In this document: positions 24,561-37,073 of the stretch, piece by piece
Layout: every line of letters starts with the position of its first letter
Position numbering within the stretch: the stretch's first letter is position 1
Source: Lonicera japonica
Taxonomy: Eukaryota > Streptophyta > Magnoliopsida > Dipsacales > Caprifoliaceae
Direction of reading: 5' to 3'
NCBI GenBank assembly: GCA_021464415.1
Contig: JAKCWG010000327.1
Location: 51,483-115,482 of the forward strand
DNA: 64,000 nucleotides
Notes under the pieces: model-generated
Seen by the model: only the letters and a program-made list of their open reading frames with translations
Databases searched by the model: none
Told to the model about the DNA's origin: nothing
Made by a program: the position numbers and the translations under genes

Positions 24561-24747
24561 TGGCTGACTAGACTTTTCTCTCTTTTGGTTTTTTTTTTCC
24601 TTTTTCTTTTTAGTTGTTTAATTTATTCGCATAAAGAAAAATAACCCCTTTAAAACCCTAAACTTCGACAGACCACACATTCGTTTCTGGCCGTACAGGG
24701 AGTCGCCATTGGCGTTGAAATTACGATGGGGTGAATACAATGCCTAT
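24561..24747. other. pre-insertion sequence left of the CCTAT solo LTR
   Basis: Contains AAACCCTAAACTTCGACAG, an ordinary plant 5'-leader-like string. Once the two solo LTRs are removed it joins to 26631-26772 and then 41973 onward. That joined stretch ends at a donor-like TCTG|GTAAGC near 26766, so it may be a captured exon. I do not recognise the protein. Confidence 0.35.
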
Positions 24748-26630
24748 TGTGAGAACCCACGTTCTAGACGCCTAAGGTCATTGTGAGCGGCGATTGCGTA
24801 TTGCTTTGAAAATTACTTTTTGAAATGAATGAGAGTCGCCAGTTTGTTTTACTAAACAAACAACAGGTTTATGTAAAAGAGACGTATTTATGGACTAAAT
24901 ATCCTCTTATACACAATGTATGCGAAATCAGTTGATTCGAAGATTCGGGGATTAAGTTACGAATTAGGAAAGTGTTAGGCACCCAATTCGCCCTTTCGGT
25001 CCCTCAAGTAGGATATGCGTGTGTTATAATTCAGTTCTTGCATGCTATTACTATTACTTTATAGCTTTCCGTGCTTGCTTTAGAAACCGGGATTTTGGGG
25101 ATGTGATGAAAACGATGTGTTTTTTAATTCGCCCATGATTTTGAAAATAAGTGTGTGTGTGTGTGAGAGAGAGAGATTTGAAAAAGGGAGTTTGATAATA
25201 GTAGATGCAATGAAACAAGTGATTTTGTAAAGTTTTGGGCTTTTTGGAAATTGATTCGATGTGGAATCTTATATTCGATATGATATGAGGCCAGTTGGCC
25301 GATCGTGTACCATAGTCTATTGATTAAACCGGTATAGATGGCACTAGTGCTCTTATAATCAAGTATATATTTATCATATATACACCGTAATCTATGAATT
25401 AGATTGGATATATAGCGATTATTGATTCCTTCGTATAAAAATGCTGCTAATCCGGGCTTTTGAAAAAGTAAAAAAGTAATAATACTATTTTGAAAATGGA
25501 TTATGGTTTGTTATACGTCCTAGATTTTGAAAAACAATTAGAAAAAAAGGTTTTGAAAAGTTATAAAGTGATAGAAATTATGCAAACAAGAGTATGAATT
25601 ATAAAACTAACCAACAAATAAAAGAAGAGAGAGAAAATTATACCTGAGCCCGCTTGGAGGGACGTCTCTTAGTGTGTATCACAAAATCTCCTTGATTGTT
25701 GATAAAAAACATGAATGGACCCCGTCTATTTATAGTTAAAAAAATGCTTGGAGAGCAAGAAAATAGATTGTAACTATGACTTTTGGAGCTTATCGCGAAG
25801 CCTTCGTACCGTTGGATCATACTAATTTTTGGATATGTGTTGGGAATAGAAGTCTTTTAGATCGTATCAAAATTTGAGGTCAATTAGAGTTTGAGAAGGA
25901 CCCCTTTTGCTCTGATTGGTACAAACAGTTTGTTTTCGCGTAATAAATGTATTTATTGTAGACAAGGTCATTTGTTGTACGACAAGTCAAGTTCTAACTG
26001 TTGGATGATACTAATTTTTAGATATGTATTGTCAATATAAGTCTTCTAAACTCTATAAAAATTTGAAGCCGATCGAAGTTCGGGAAGGACTCGGTCTCCT
26101 CAGATTGGTACAAAGAGTTTTTTCCACATAGGAAACATACTTGCGTACAACAACCTCACTTGATGTACGACAAGTGAACTTCTAGCCGTTGGATTTTTCT
26201 GAATTTTGGATATATTTTTTCTCCAAATATTTTATAGCTTGTATCTAAATTTGATAGATCAGATTTCGAAAAGGCCTCCATTTGATCACTCAACATGAAC
26301 TCCCAGTTTTTCAAATTCCCGGAGATCCGACCATCAGATCGAGCTTATTTTTGAGCATGTTACTTTATGAAAATATAACACACACAAAGTTTGAGGATGA
26401 TCATAATTGGGTAACTCTTATTTCACCATTTTCCAGGAGTTTTGACAATTTCTGGTTCCAGCAGTTTCTGATAATTCTTGTAACTTGTCGTTCGGGTGTC
26501 CTTTCGGCTTCCTTCTTTGACCTGTATCACATGTACATAGTATGTGTGCATCTAGAAATGCTCGTGCATTCATATGTTCATTTCTTAGAGATTGAGATTC
26601 TTACGAGGGTCGCAAAATGAGGTGTTCACA
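24748..26630 (-). mobile_element. solo LTR of a Ty3/gypsy (Tat-like) element, CCTAT target duplication
   Basis: An 1883-bp LTR that on the minus strand begins TGTGAACACCTC and ends GGTTCTCACA. It is flanked by perfect 5-bp repeats CCTAT at 24743-24747 and 26631-26635. A minus-strand TATA box (ACTATAAATAGACGG near 25735) and a GGTGCCTAACAC block near its 3' end are typical of this LTR class. There is no internal region, so it arose by LTR-LTR recombination. Confidence 0.88.
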
Positions 26631-29144
26631 CCTATATGTCAAACCTTTATTTTCTTCAACACATGTACAATGGTTTTGGTGCAAATTAGCTGGGCTCTGA
26701 CCGTAATTTTGATAGGAAAAAGAGACGGTGGCTGTTGTGTTTTCCCATCAACAACCTTTAAATCTGGTAAGCATATGTGTGTCGCCCCAAATCCTGTTCT
26801 GAGATTTAAACCTCCGGGACTCAGTTAATCACGGAGTTGTGCGCGACGACGGGTTTGAAATGCATAATGTAAAACTTATACAATAGAAAATTTCATATAA
26901 GGCCACATTTTTAGAAAATTTCGGCATGTGGAGTTCGTATTTTCAATAAACCAACACATGTAAAGTAAGATATAAACTTATCTAAGACTTTGAACTCCAC
27001 ATTTGTAAAATATAGGTCAAATAATAGTATTACAGCTCAATATAAAACAATTCCTCCAACGAAATCCCAATAGTTAAATAATAAGGACTTATATCTCATA
27101 TGAACAGGAATAAATAGAATTTAATGATACAAACAATATTATATATAATAATTCTAAGAGGCAGGACACAAGTCGTTCCCCAAACGACTTTGGTAGTCAA
27201 AGGTCGTCAGAGTTATCTAGACTTCAAAAGTGCACCGTCCCTAAGAAATACCTGCAAAACTGGTTTTAAAAAATGAGAGTGAGCCAAACACGAGCTCAGT
27301 GGGAACTATAAGAGTTTGCATATAAAATATGGTTTGAAAATCCTTTTCATAAATGATTTCTCATTCCCAAAAATATAATGTGATAAAATGAAGATTACTA
27401 CAAATACAATTGAAACCGCTTTAGTAACATAACATAACCATAAACTTCATACATACTAAAAAATAGTTATCGTTAAGATACGAGTATACCATAACAAGAA
27501 ACTATGTACTATCCACTAGCACTGATATAGGTAAAACTGGTGGCTAGTTTGCAAAACCTGGCACTACAATTGTATCACCCAAAAATGCCTCACCTAAGAC
27601 AATTATCTCAAATAACCCGCAATTATCCAAGCGTCCGCCATATCTTCATTTCGTGGCCTTTCACCCACGTGGCAGTAGGGCTTCTGGTTCATTTCCGTGC
27701 ACGATTTTGGGTCTTTCACCTAAGGGCACTAGGTTCCAACTTACAGCCCCAATTGCGCCAACTAACAAATCACTTAACTACTCAAATCCATACGAAACCC
27801 ATCAACTAACGGATATCATGTGTCTATATATATCGAATCACTCAGGGGCTATCATGTGTCTATATATATCAAATCACTCAAGTAACAAATCCACGGACGA
27901 ACAATTGTGCCAACTAACAGATATAAATATTCATACGAAACCCATCAACTAGCCAACTAAAATATATAAGAAATGAAAAGCCATCACCACCTCAAAAGTA
28001 TACTTAACACGTCCAAAACCGTGTAAATATCATAATTATAACCTACGAAAGTAGGAAACACAAACAACCCCTATGCTTGGATCAAATATACGTTTAACAT
28101 ATGCATATATACGTATCTTGTATATATATATATCAAATTCGTTTTACAAAATATCATATAGTAATACACCTATCATACATTAAACTAGATTTTCCTAGTC
28201 TGTCAACTAGCCACTCAGGTGAGAAATCAATTTCCAAATTCATAAGTGGGGAAATTCCTCATTATATAATAAAACTGGCCCTAAGCCAAGCATAACCCAT
28301 CATTTATAATACTTGAACTTAATAAAACCTTCCCCACGTGGTTATTATATTATTTCAAAACCAAAGAGTAGTAAAAACTTGCCTGGCATAGTTACGGACT
28401 GGCCAAACAAGTAACAAAATCCATAAATTATAAACCAGTAGACAAAGTACAACAACCAGATCACAAATACGAGTGACCAAGGCCAAAACACACTTTTAAA
28501 ATCAAGTATAGTATCGTAGGTATGCGTACCATAGTGTACTGTTCACAATCATACCTATAATTATATATCCATATATATGTGTATCCTACCAATGTGTATG
28601 AGGGTTGTATATATATCATTTTTAGACATAATATAGCTCATCTTATGGTTATCACTCCATATCTAATGCGTATCAAAGTTTTATTTTGCCAAATAACTTA
28701 TACACACTTGCGTGCTAGCGACCAATAACAAGGGTTTGTGATAAATAAACTAAATGTGAGATGTTCTTATGAAATCATGAAATACTAACAATAATAAGTG
28801 ATAACCAACAATTATAATTATAAGTTTTATACCCAAAACCCATAAATGCATAGAAATTCATTTCGTATAGAAAAACCCCCAATTTGTATGAAAATGATTA
28901 TTGAAAGCATAATCTTTGAAAATAAACTTTAATACTATTGTTCCCACCTCAAAAAAGCTGATCTTCAAGGTTAAGAGCGGTGGATCGAGCCATAGTCTGA
29001 GAAATTACGAAATCCCCAAAGTGGAGCTTGAAACCCTCATTAATGGAAGACATGAATTGAGGAGGAAGATGATGATGGAGATGATTCAAATGATAAATCA
29101 TATGTAGGCACTACACCAAAAAGGCTAAATTATAACTATTGATT

Positions 29145-29355
29145 TCGCCGCTTTTATGACTGTTAATGGCAGTCACAATGGTTGCAACGGTCGATAACAG
29201 TCACAAAGGTGTAAAAGACATATGTGGATTAAATTATCACAGTTAAAAACAGTTATAATATTTTGGACCTTTTATCACTGCCATAAGCAGTAATAAATCA
29301 TTAAATTTTTCCGACTTTAGTTTGTGATTGTCCAAGACAGTCACAATTTATAATC
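29145..29355. repeat. left subterminal repeats of the CACTA element
   Basis: About five copies of the TGACTGTT/AACAGTCA motif in direct or inverted form (for example TATGACTGTTAATGGCAGTC and AACAGTCACAAAGG). In En/Spm such subterminal motifs are bound by TnpA, and that role is inferred here. Confidence 0.8.
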
Positions 29356-29381
29356 AAAACGACCTCGTTAGCTAAAAATAA

Positions 29382-29601
29382 TATATATAAACTCTAAAGC
29401 CCTAATTCCTCACTACTATCATTATCATCACTATAACTCCCACTGAAAACAACGATGCTCTTCTCCCTCATTGTCTCACTCCCACATATTCACTCTCCTC
29501 ATCGCCTCTATCACACAATTCCACTAGTATCGACCAATCGACATGCTGCTTCTTCCACAATGTGCCGCTATTGAGCATTACCTGTGAAATCTCTCTTCAG
29601 T
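29382..29601 (+). promoter_or_regulatory. CACTA promoter and untranslated first exon
   Basis: TATATATAAA (29382-29391) directly follows the left subterminal repeats. A CT-rich leader then runs to CTTCAGT|GTAAGT, a strong donor at 29602. A long first intron before the coding exons is usual in CACTA elements. The leader has no long ORF. Confidence 0.6.
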
Positions 29602-32600
29602 GTAAGTTTTTTTTCTTCTTTTTTTATTTTTCGTTTTTGGTTCAAAAATTCAAACCCAAATGCTTAGATCTATTCTTCTTTTTCCCTTTAAATATATTCT
29701 TCTTCAAACCTTTAAATCTATTAAGTTCCCTAATTTTTAGATCTAATGTTTCTTTGCTTGAGATTTGGTGTTTATCTCAGATCCCTTTTTCGAAGTTCTT
29801 TTTTCTTCTTTAAATCTATCAAATATCCCCTAACCTTTTTGATGTAGGTCGAAAATCCCTAATTTTTTATATCTGGGTATTTTTGCTAACTTAAAATTTC
29901 GTGTTTATTCGAGACCTTATTTTCAAAGTTGTTTGTTGTGTAATTTGAGTTGAACATATAGTACGAGTAAGTTATCATCCATAAATTTTGAGCAGAGTAG
30001 ATTATGAATTAGAAATCTATATATGGACAACTGAGATTTTTAACAATAGGCCAGCCAAAGGAACAGAGCTTTGTTTAAATATATATATATATATATGTAT
30101 ATATTTAAGGTTGACCATTTTTCCCTTTTCTGGGCTGTTAATTATGTTTCCCCTTCTTTATATATTTCTTGTTTTTATTAGAGTTCAAACTATCTCAATC
30201 TTTCTTTAGCATTTTGTGTATGATTCACGGTCATATTTAATTAGTAAAATTTGGGCTATGTCATGGTACATTGACTATATCTCAAAGAGTAAGTAAAATT
30301 CTCACATGAGGTTTTGTTTAACTACAGGGTCAAGGAATAAAGCTTAAAGACATTTCAAACGGTGCGTTTTTACTCAATCTTTCAACATTCTTCTATTATT
30401 ATTTGCTAGGCTATGTATTTGATGTTCTGTTTGTGATCTTATATCCCATGCTTTTATAGATGTTCGATAAAATGTATGAAAGCATTTAGTGCATAAAGTC
30501 CCAATTCTCATTTCTATTTCTTCTTAGTCTTATTCTATTATAGTTTTCTCATCCGATTATATATAAATGGTACATATATGATGCAGCGCTTTGTGTTCTT
30601 ATAGGTTATGTACTGTTGGTGTTTGATGAAATGTCTAAAAGAATTTATTTGGCATGAGTGCTGAACCATTTATATGTTTGTTGTCTATTAATGCCTATAT
30701 AGCCATAATAGGTAGACAAGATAAGATGTGGTGACGTTTTATGGATGAGCTATTACTCTAGTCATAAGTAATTTTATTTTAGAAGTATGAAAGTCAAAAA
30801 ATATTGTGGAGGTTGAAACTTTTTTTTCCCTGTTACTGCTGGGAGTTTCTGTTTATATGTGCCAACTTTTCTGTTATTGACTCCTAATGATTCTACCACG
30901 CAGATTCGCAAAACATTATATTCCTATATTCTTCGATTAATTTAAGTTTATTGCTTTTTGTTTACTCGGTGAATCATTTGATGATGCGAGTACATGAAAG
31001 TATTTTGTTAAAAAAGATGTTATTTGTTACAAGTCATTTTGAATAGTTATGTACTGAAGCTTAATTAGTTTATATGATTTATTGATTAAACAAATGCAAT
31101 TTATAGCTAGACTAAGTTAAAATACCAATCAAATACTTTGGTATGCCGAATTGCTAATTACACTAATGAATTTGTATATATATAATTATAAATTAGAATA
31201 TTCTTTTTCATTAATTATATACATATAAATTGCCTTTGGTGTTACTCATTGGCTAATGGGAGATTATATTTGAAATGAGTTTTGCTTTAAATTGGTCAAA
31301 AGTTTATTAAAATGGCTAATGAGAGTAACAAGGCCTTTTTGTTTCTCTAAGTTAATCAATATTCTTCCCGATTTTATGTTCCATAAATGTGGGCTAATGA
31401 TGAATCTGTGAAAAAATAAATTGAAGGTATCAAGGAACATTGATTTGGTGTATGGAAGGGGTAACGTTGGGTTAATGGGTTTGGTTTCACAAGCAGCTCA
31501 TGATGGCAGTAGCCATATTATTGGGTTAGTACTACTTTCTTTCTTTGTCCATTTGTTTTTAGTTATTTATTATTATTACTACTTATTTCTCTCTATTTGT
31601 TTTAATGTTATGCTATTAGCCTATTCTATTGGAGTTCGTTTATTTATTTATCTATCTATGTTATTGTTTTGTTTTGTTTGCCCATGATTGATTTTTTCTT
31701 GTATAATATAATATAATATTAGTACATTCATTTATATTGCTCTTTGTAAGTTTGCCTAATGGATGGCCACTGTCTTTTACTTGCTTATTGGAAAAAAGAT
31801 TGAATTTTGTTAATTTTTACGGGGTGTCAATTTATGATTAATCCAAATCGTTAATACTAGAATCTGGACACACACTATGCGTTTGCAATATTATGCTTGA
31901 TATTATATAGACTATTTAAAATACTTTAATAATATATGGTTCTCTTTGGTCAAGTAGTAAAGTGATAAATGTAGCTTGAATAAAATTATTACTTGTGTTG
32001 TAGCTATTCCTTGCCTCAATCAGGCAATTAACAAACTGTCCAACCTACCATTTATGAGCCCCCTTTTAACTCCCCAGGTCCCATTATATTACTTTTTTGG
32101 AACTTTTTTTACCTTAGTGTACTATCACCTCTTGACCTTAGTGTATTATAATACTTAGTTAAAAAATTAGATGTCAAAATCTTTAGACAAAACCATGTTG
32201 TTTAACCATGATAACAATGCACCAGACTTGTATATAATATTAGTTCTTAAAGAGATTTATATCATTTAGTATACTGTGTACTATGTACTGCTATTTGTAC
32301 TAATTTTTCTTTACCTTTACTTTGTGATGTAGTTTTTAAAGAGACTTAGTTTAGAGTTACTGCTTGAAGAGACTTTGTTCTTGAAGAGACCATTGAAGTA
32401 CCAATCAAGGTGTGTTGAGGTGGTCTTTGATATACAAATAAATGTTTATATTACTCTTAGCATTTGGTACATTTAAAAATGTTTTTAATTTTCTTATGAT
32501 GATCAAACTCCTATCTATCTATATAAATGTCAATTATACAACTTATCGCATGAATTGATTCATAATTTTTTTGGTAATTATGTTATGTGCTTAAAATTGA

Positions 32601-33495
32601 GAATGCAAGTGATTATTTTCACTTAGTTGGGCCTACTCACAGAATGCTTTGTGATGCTTTTTTTTATAACACTTGATTGGAAGAGGCTAATTTAATATGT
32701 ACCAAATGAATGATGTAGTTGCCTCCATTTTTAAAATTGAAACTTACATTAATATTTACACATTTTTGGTCTTTCTATTATGTAATTTATTAGTGGAGTA
32801 GCAACAATATAAGTAGGACGAGTAATTCTAGAGAAAGAAGTGCCGAATTATTTGACTCAATTTTCTGTTGAACATTCTTAATACAATTTCACAGTAGAGT
32901 CTAGCTCAATTTTTTTTAATATTTAATATTCATTATTATTTTTAATTATCTTATTCAATTTGATTATAAGGTTGAAATTATAATTACCAACTGAAATATA
33001 ACAAAATAAAATGAAATTATAATTACTAGTTAGTATAAATAATGAAAAAAAAAAATAAAAAAATAACAAATTAAAATAAATTAATAGCAATAGAGAGTGT
33101 TGTTGGAGTTACTTTTTAAATCTTGCTCTTTACTTCAAAAGATCCTCTTTATTTTAGAAAAGATGCTCTCTAAAATAGAGAGTACTGTTGGAGATGCACT
33201 TATGAGTATCAATTTATGATTTCAAATATGCAAGTTTTAATTTCTTGTTTTTTTATTTAAATTTAATGTAAATAAAATTTAAAAAGAAGTTAATGAGAGA
33301 GAAAAGTGAGAGATTAGTTGGTGGATTAAGAAAGAGAAAAAAATGTTGACTTCATTGACTTGATATTTTGAAAATGCATCTAATGGCCCAAAATTTATCT
33401 TATTTATCTTAACTAAATGTGAGTCATTTATTTGATAAATTAATGACGTGATGTTTATTTCCCTTATGATATAGATATATTTGTAAAAGCTAGCG
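29602..33495 (+). other. long 5' intron region of the CACTA element
   Basis: AT-rich, about 3.9 kb, between the leader donor and the transposase ATG. A possible small exon is 30329-30361 (between TACAG and GTGCGT). No protein-coding homology was recognised. Microsatellite-like (TTA)n runs occur near 31570. Confidence 0.5.
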
Positions 33496-36400
33496 ATGGA
33501 GTTTCCACGCTACAAAGAGTGGTTGGGTGAAAACGATAACAGATTGGGAGATATATATGTTACTGGGGTTAAAGAATTTGTTAAGTATACTAAAAGGAAT
33601 CTAGGTAGTGATATTATCTCATGTCCATGCACGAGGTGTAGAAATGGTAAAAATGTTGATTGGCAGGATGTTGAGGTACATTTGCTTATGTGGGGAATGC
33701 AAAAAGATTATGTATTATGGAATTATCATGGGGAGAGAAAGTGCCCTTTTATTCCAGAACAAATCCCAATTGTTGAAGAAAGTGTTCATGAAGAGAGCGT
33801 CCCATTACAACAGAGTAGCTTGAACGACCTCGTAGACGATGCTTTTGGGCTTAATGTAAATCAACAAAATCAGAGTTCAGAAGCTGATAATGTTGGTGAA
33901 ACAGAAGATCTTGTTCAAGATAAAGACTATGTCAAGTTAAAAGCTGCGGCTGCAAGACCTCTATATAATAACTGTAACCCCAAGCACACAACATTGTATG
34001 CTACAGTTGGTTTGCATAACTTGAAAAGTCGTTTCGGTTTGTCAGGCAATAGTGTCACAGAAATCCTAAAATGGGCAAAAGACTTACTTCCAAAGGACAA
34101 CACTCTTCCTGATAGCTATCCGGACATGAAAAGTAGCTTAAAGGGTTTAGGAATGAAATATAAATCAATTCATGTCTGCAAGTTTGACTGTATTCTTTAC
34201 TGGAAAGAGCACAAACATAGATTGAAATGTCCAGTTTGTAATGAATCTAGATATGTCCAAAAAACAATCTTAAATAACAAGCAGATAGTAGATACAAAAG
34301 TACCACACAAGGTGCTTAGGTATTTTCCTCTGGGGCCTAGGTTGACGAGACTTTTCACGGTGCGTTGGATAGCAGAGGCAATGACATGGCATGCTCGGGC
34401 GGAGGTGGGTGGCGATCTCATGCGTCATCCAATTGATTCCTCCATGTGGAAGGCTGTGAATTTGCAGCACCCAGAGTTTGCACAAGAAAGTCGCAATATC
34501 CATCTTGGAATATCAACTGATGGGTTTAATCCCTTTGGTAATTTAAGCACAAATCATAGTATTTGGCCAGTCTTTGTAGTTCCTTATAACCTCCCACCGT
34601 CTTTGTGCATGAGAAAAGAGTTTACTATGTTGTCGTTACTTATACCTGGCCCCAAGGCCCCAAGCGATGACATAGATATCTTTTTGGCACCACTAGTTGA
34701 AGAACTAAATGAGTTGTGGGTTGAAGGTGTGAAGGCTTTTGATTCTTTTAAACAAGAGACATTTACTTTGAGGGTTATGTTGTTGTGGGCCATCCATGAT
34801 TTTTCAGCATATGGGACTTTATCTAGGTGTAATGTCCATGGCTACTTGGGTTGTCCTATTTGCGGAGAGGAAACTGAAGCCACATATTTACCTGAAAGTC
34901 ACAAAGTATTCTATCATTCTCATCGAAGATTTTTACCACTTAGTCATAAGTTCAGGACAGTTGAAAGCAATTTCCTCCCGGAAGGGGTTGAACAAAGGCT
35001 AGCTCCTAGAAAACTATCAGGGGAAGAAGTTGAAACAAAGTCTGCGTTGGTTTTTCAGGCACTTAGGGGTAAACACCCCAAGTTTTTGACCGAGAAGCGT
35101 AAATTGAAGGATGATGGTGTCAAAGTGGCTTGGTCCAGGAGGTCAATATTGTTTGATTTGCCATATTGGAAGAACCATTCAGTACGGCATGTTCTCGATA
35201 TAATGCATGCGGAGAAAAATATCATAGAGCACATAGTGGGAACATGTATTAGTGGGAGTCATTCAAAGGATGGGGTAAATGCACGAAAGGATCTTCGCAA
35301 GTTGAAGATTAAAAGATCGTTATGGCTAAAGGAAGATCCTAAAACTGGGAGAATAACAATGCCGGCTGGAGCTTTTTCGTTATCCACTGACGAAAGAAAT
35401 ATGTTCCTAAATACGTTGTTTGACTTGAAGGTTCCATCAAATTTCTCTTCTAATTTACGTAGAGTTGTCCACCATGCAACTCATGATTTGAAACAGTGCA
35501 AGTCTCACGATTGGCATGTAATTATGCAATTGGTCCCTCTTTTATTTGGACATTGTTTTGCAAAACACAAGGATCTTCGGAAGGCTATTATGCAGGTAAG
35601 CTTGTGCTTTACTTTACTCTGCGCAAAAGTTGTGAATAGAAAACACATTATGGCAGCCAAGGCTACTATGGCCGAGGCTACATGTGTTTTCGAGAAGTAC
35701 TTTCCTCCATCGTTCTTCGACATAAGCATTCATTTACTTGTGCATTTGTGTGACGAGGCACTCCAATGCGGCCCAGTTAGATATCGTTGGATGTATCCTT
35801 TCGAGCAGTTGATGAAAACATTTAAAGATTATGTAAAAAATACCCGGTATGTTGAAGGTTCAATTGCAGAGGAGTACATCACTGAAGAAGCTTCTATGTA
35901 TGCAAAGGAATATATACCTAACGTAGCTAATGGAATGCGTGAGTGCTTTGTCGATGAATCAGAAGGGTTTGCCGATGAGGAGGCTTTGGGTAACAGAAAG
36001 TCAGTGACACTAACAAGTGTTCAATATGAACAAGTAACAAGATATGTTTTTGAGACGCATGAAGCTATTGACCATTGGAAAGAGTAAGTATTTTTTAACT
36101 TTAAATTCAAATTATTAGTTATTTATTAATTGTTAGGCGCCACAATTTCCTTAAGTAATCTTATGTTTTATAATATAGGAAATATAAGACATCCGAATCA
36201 GGCAAAAAGAGAAAGAAATCTGGGAATACAAATAATGAATTCAGGATTTGGGTATTGAAAGAGGTATGGCATAAATTGTTAAGTCTTACTTTTTAAGCGC
36301 TAAAATTTGTCGTGTTAGTAATTAATTTCCTATAATTTCAGCTATTGAAAAGTGGCGATGCCTCGTCGACACTTGCACGCTTTGCCAGAGGGCCTGACTT

Positions 36401-36941
36401 CCTAGCTAAGGAATATGCGAAATATCGTCTTAATGGTTTTATATTCTCATCAAGTGCGCATGAGGCAAAACTTGTTGGAAAACAAAATAGTGGTATCTCA
36501 ATTAATGCTCTAACTTACTTCAGGGCTAGTTCGAAGGATAAAAGGTTGGTTGAAGCTGAGATGACATATTATGGAATTATAAGACAAATTCTAGTATTAG
36601 ATTATTTTGGTGAGAAAGTAACAACCTTTTACTGCGATCGGGTTAAGGTGGAAGACAAGACGGCTTGTATGGTTGACCCTGACACTAACATGATCATGGT
36701 TGATTTGAATAAGATGAAGAGCAAAGACCACATAAATGATGAGCCATTTGTTTGTGCTTTCCAAAATCATAAGCAAGTGTTTTATGCAAAGAGCCCGAAG
36801 GATGGTCCGTGGTCTGTTGTATTATACTCCCCCAAGCGCCTGACTACATCTGTAGACAATTTAAAAGCTCCTACTCATTTTCAATCTGCTTTAGATGATA
36901 ACCCGGAATTGAAGAAATTTCTATATTATTTAGATGACTAA
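33496..36941 (+). CDS. CACTA transposase, tnp2 family (TnpD-like)
   Basis: Exons 33496-36083, 36179-36263 and 36342-36941 join in frame to 1090 codons with no stop. The N-terminal transposase-associated domain (residues about 5-80) has the CPCTRCRN zinc-type cluster. The tnp2 catalytic region (about 230-600) includes CPVCNESRYV, STDGFNPFGN (first Asp), AIHDFSAYG (second Asp) and VLDIMHAEKNI (candidate third acid). A DUF4218-type region follows (FPPSFFDISIHLLVHL; YRWMYPFEQLM). The last exon is DUF4216-like (YYGIIRQILVLDYFG; QNHKQVFYAKSP). The protein cuts and joins the element ends in the nucleus. Spacing to the TnpA-like gene is 132 bp, so both probably share one promoter and are separated by alternative splicing, as in En/Spm. 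Confidence 0.93.
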
Positions 36942-37073
36942 ATGTATAGTAAATTGCGCATCTTTTCATGAACTTTTGTTACTTTTTGTTAATGAGGCTT
37001 CTTTGGTGGGCCTTTTTAACCCTCGAAACTCTATTTGAATATATTTTCTCTATTTTGTGTTTTTCAGGTTAAT

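Noticed and set aside
25638..26620. ORFs inside the CCTAT solo LTR
   Set aside because: LTRs of this type do not encode proteins, and these ORFs have no family features.
27540..27952. Overlapping 89- and 99-codon ORFs with repeated words
   Set aside because: They lie in the solo LTR split by the CACTA element and arise from a short local duplication (TATCATGTGTCTATATATAT twice).
29562..29813. Phe-rich 83-codon ORF
   Set aside because: It comes from T-rich intron/leader sequence of the CACTA element, with a splice donor inside it.
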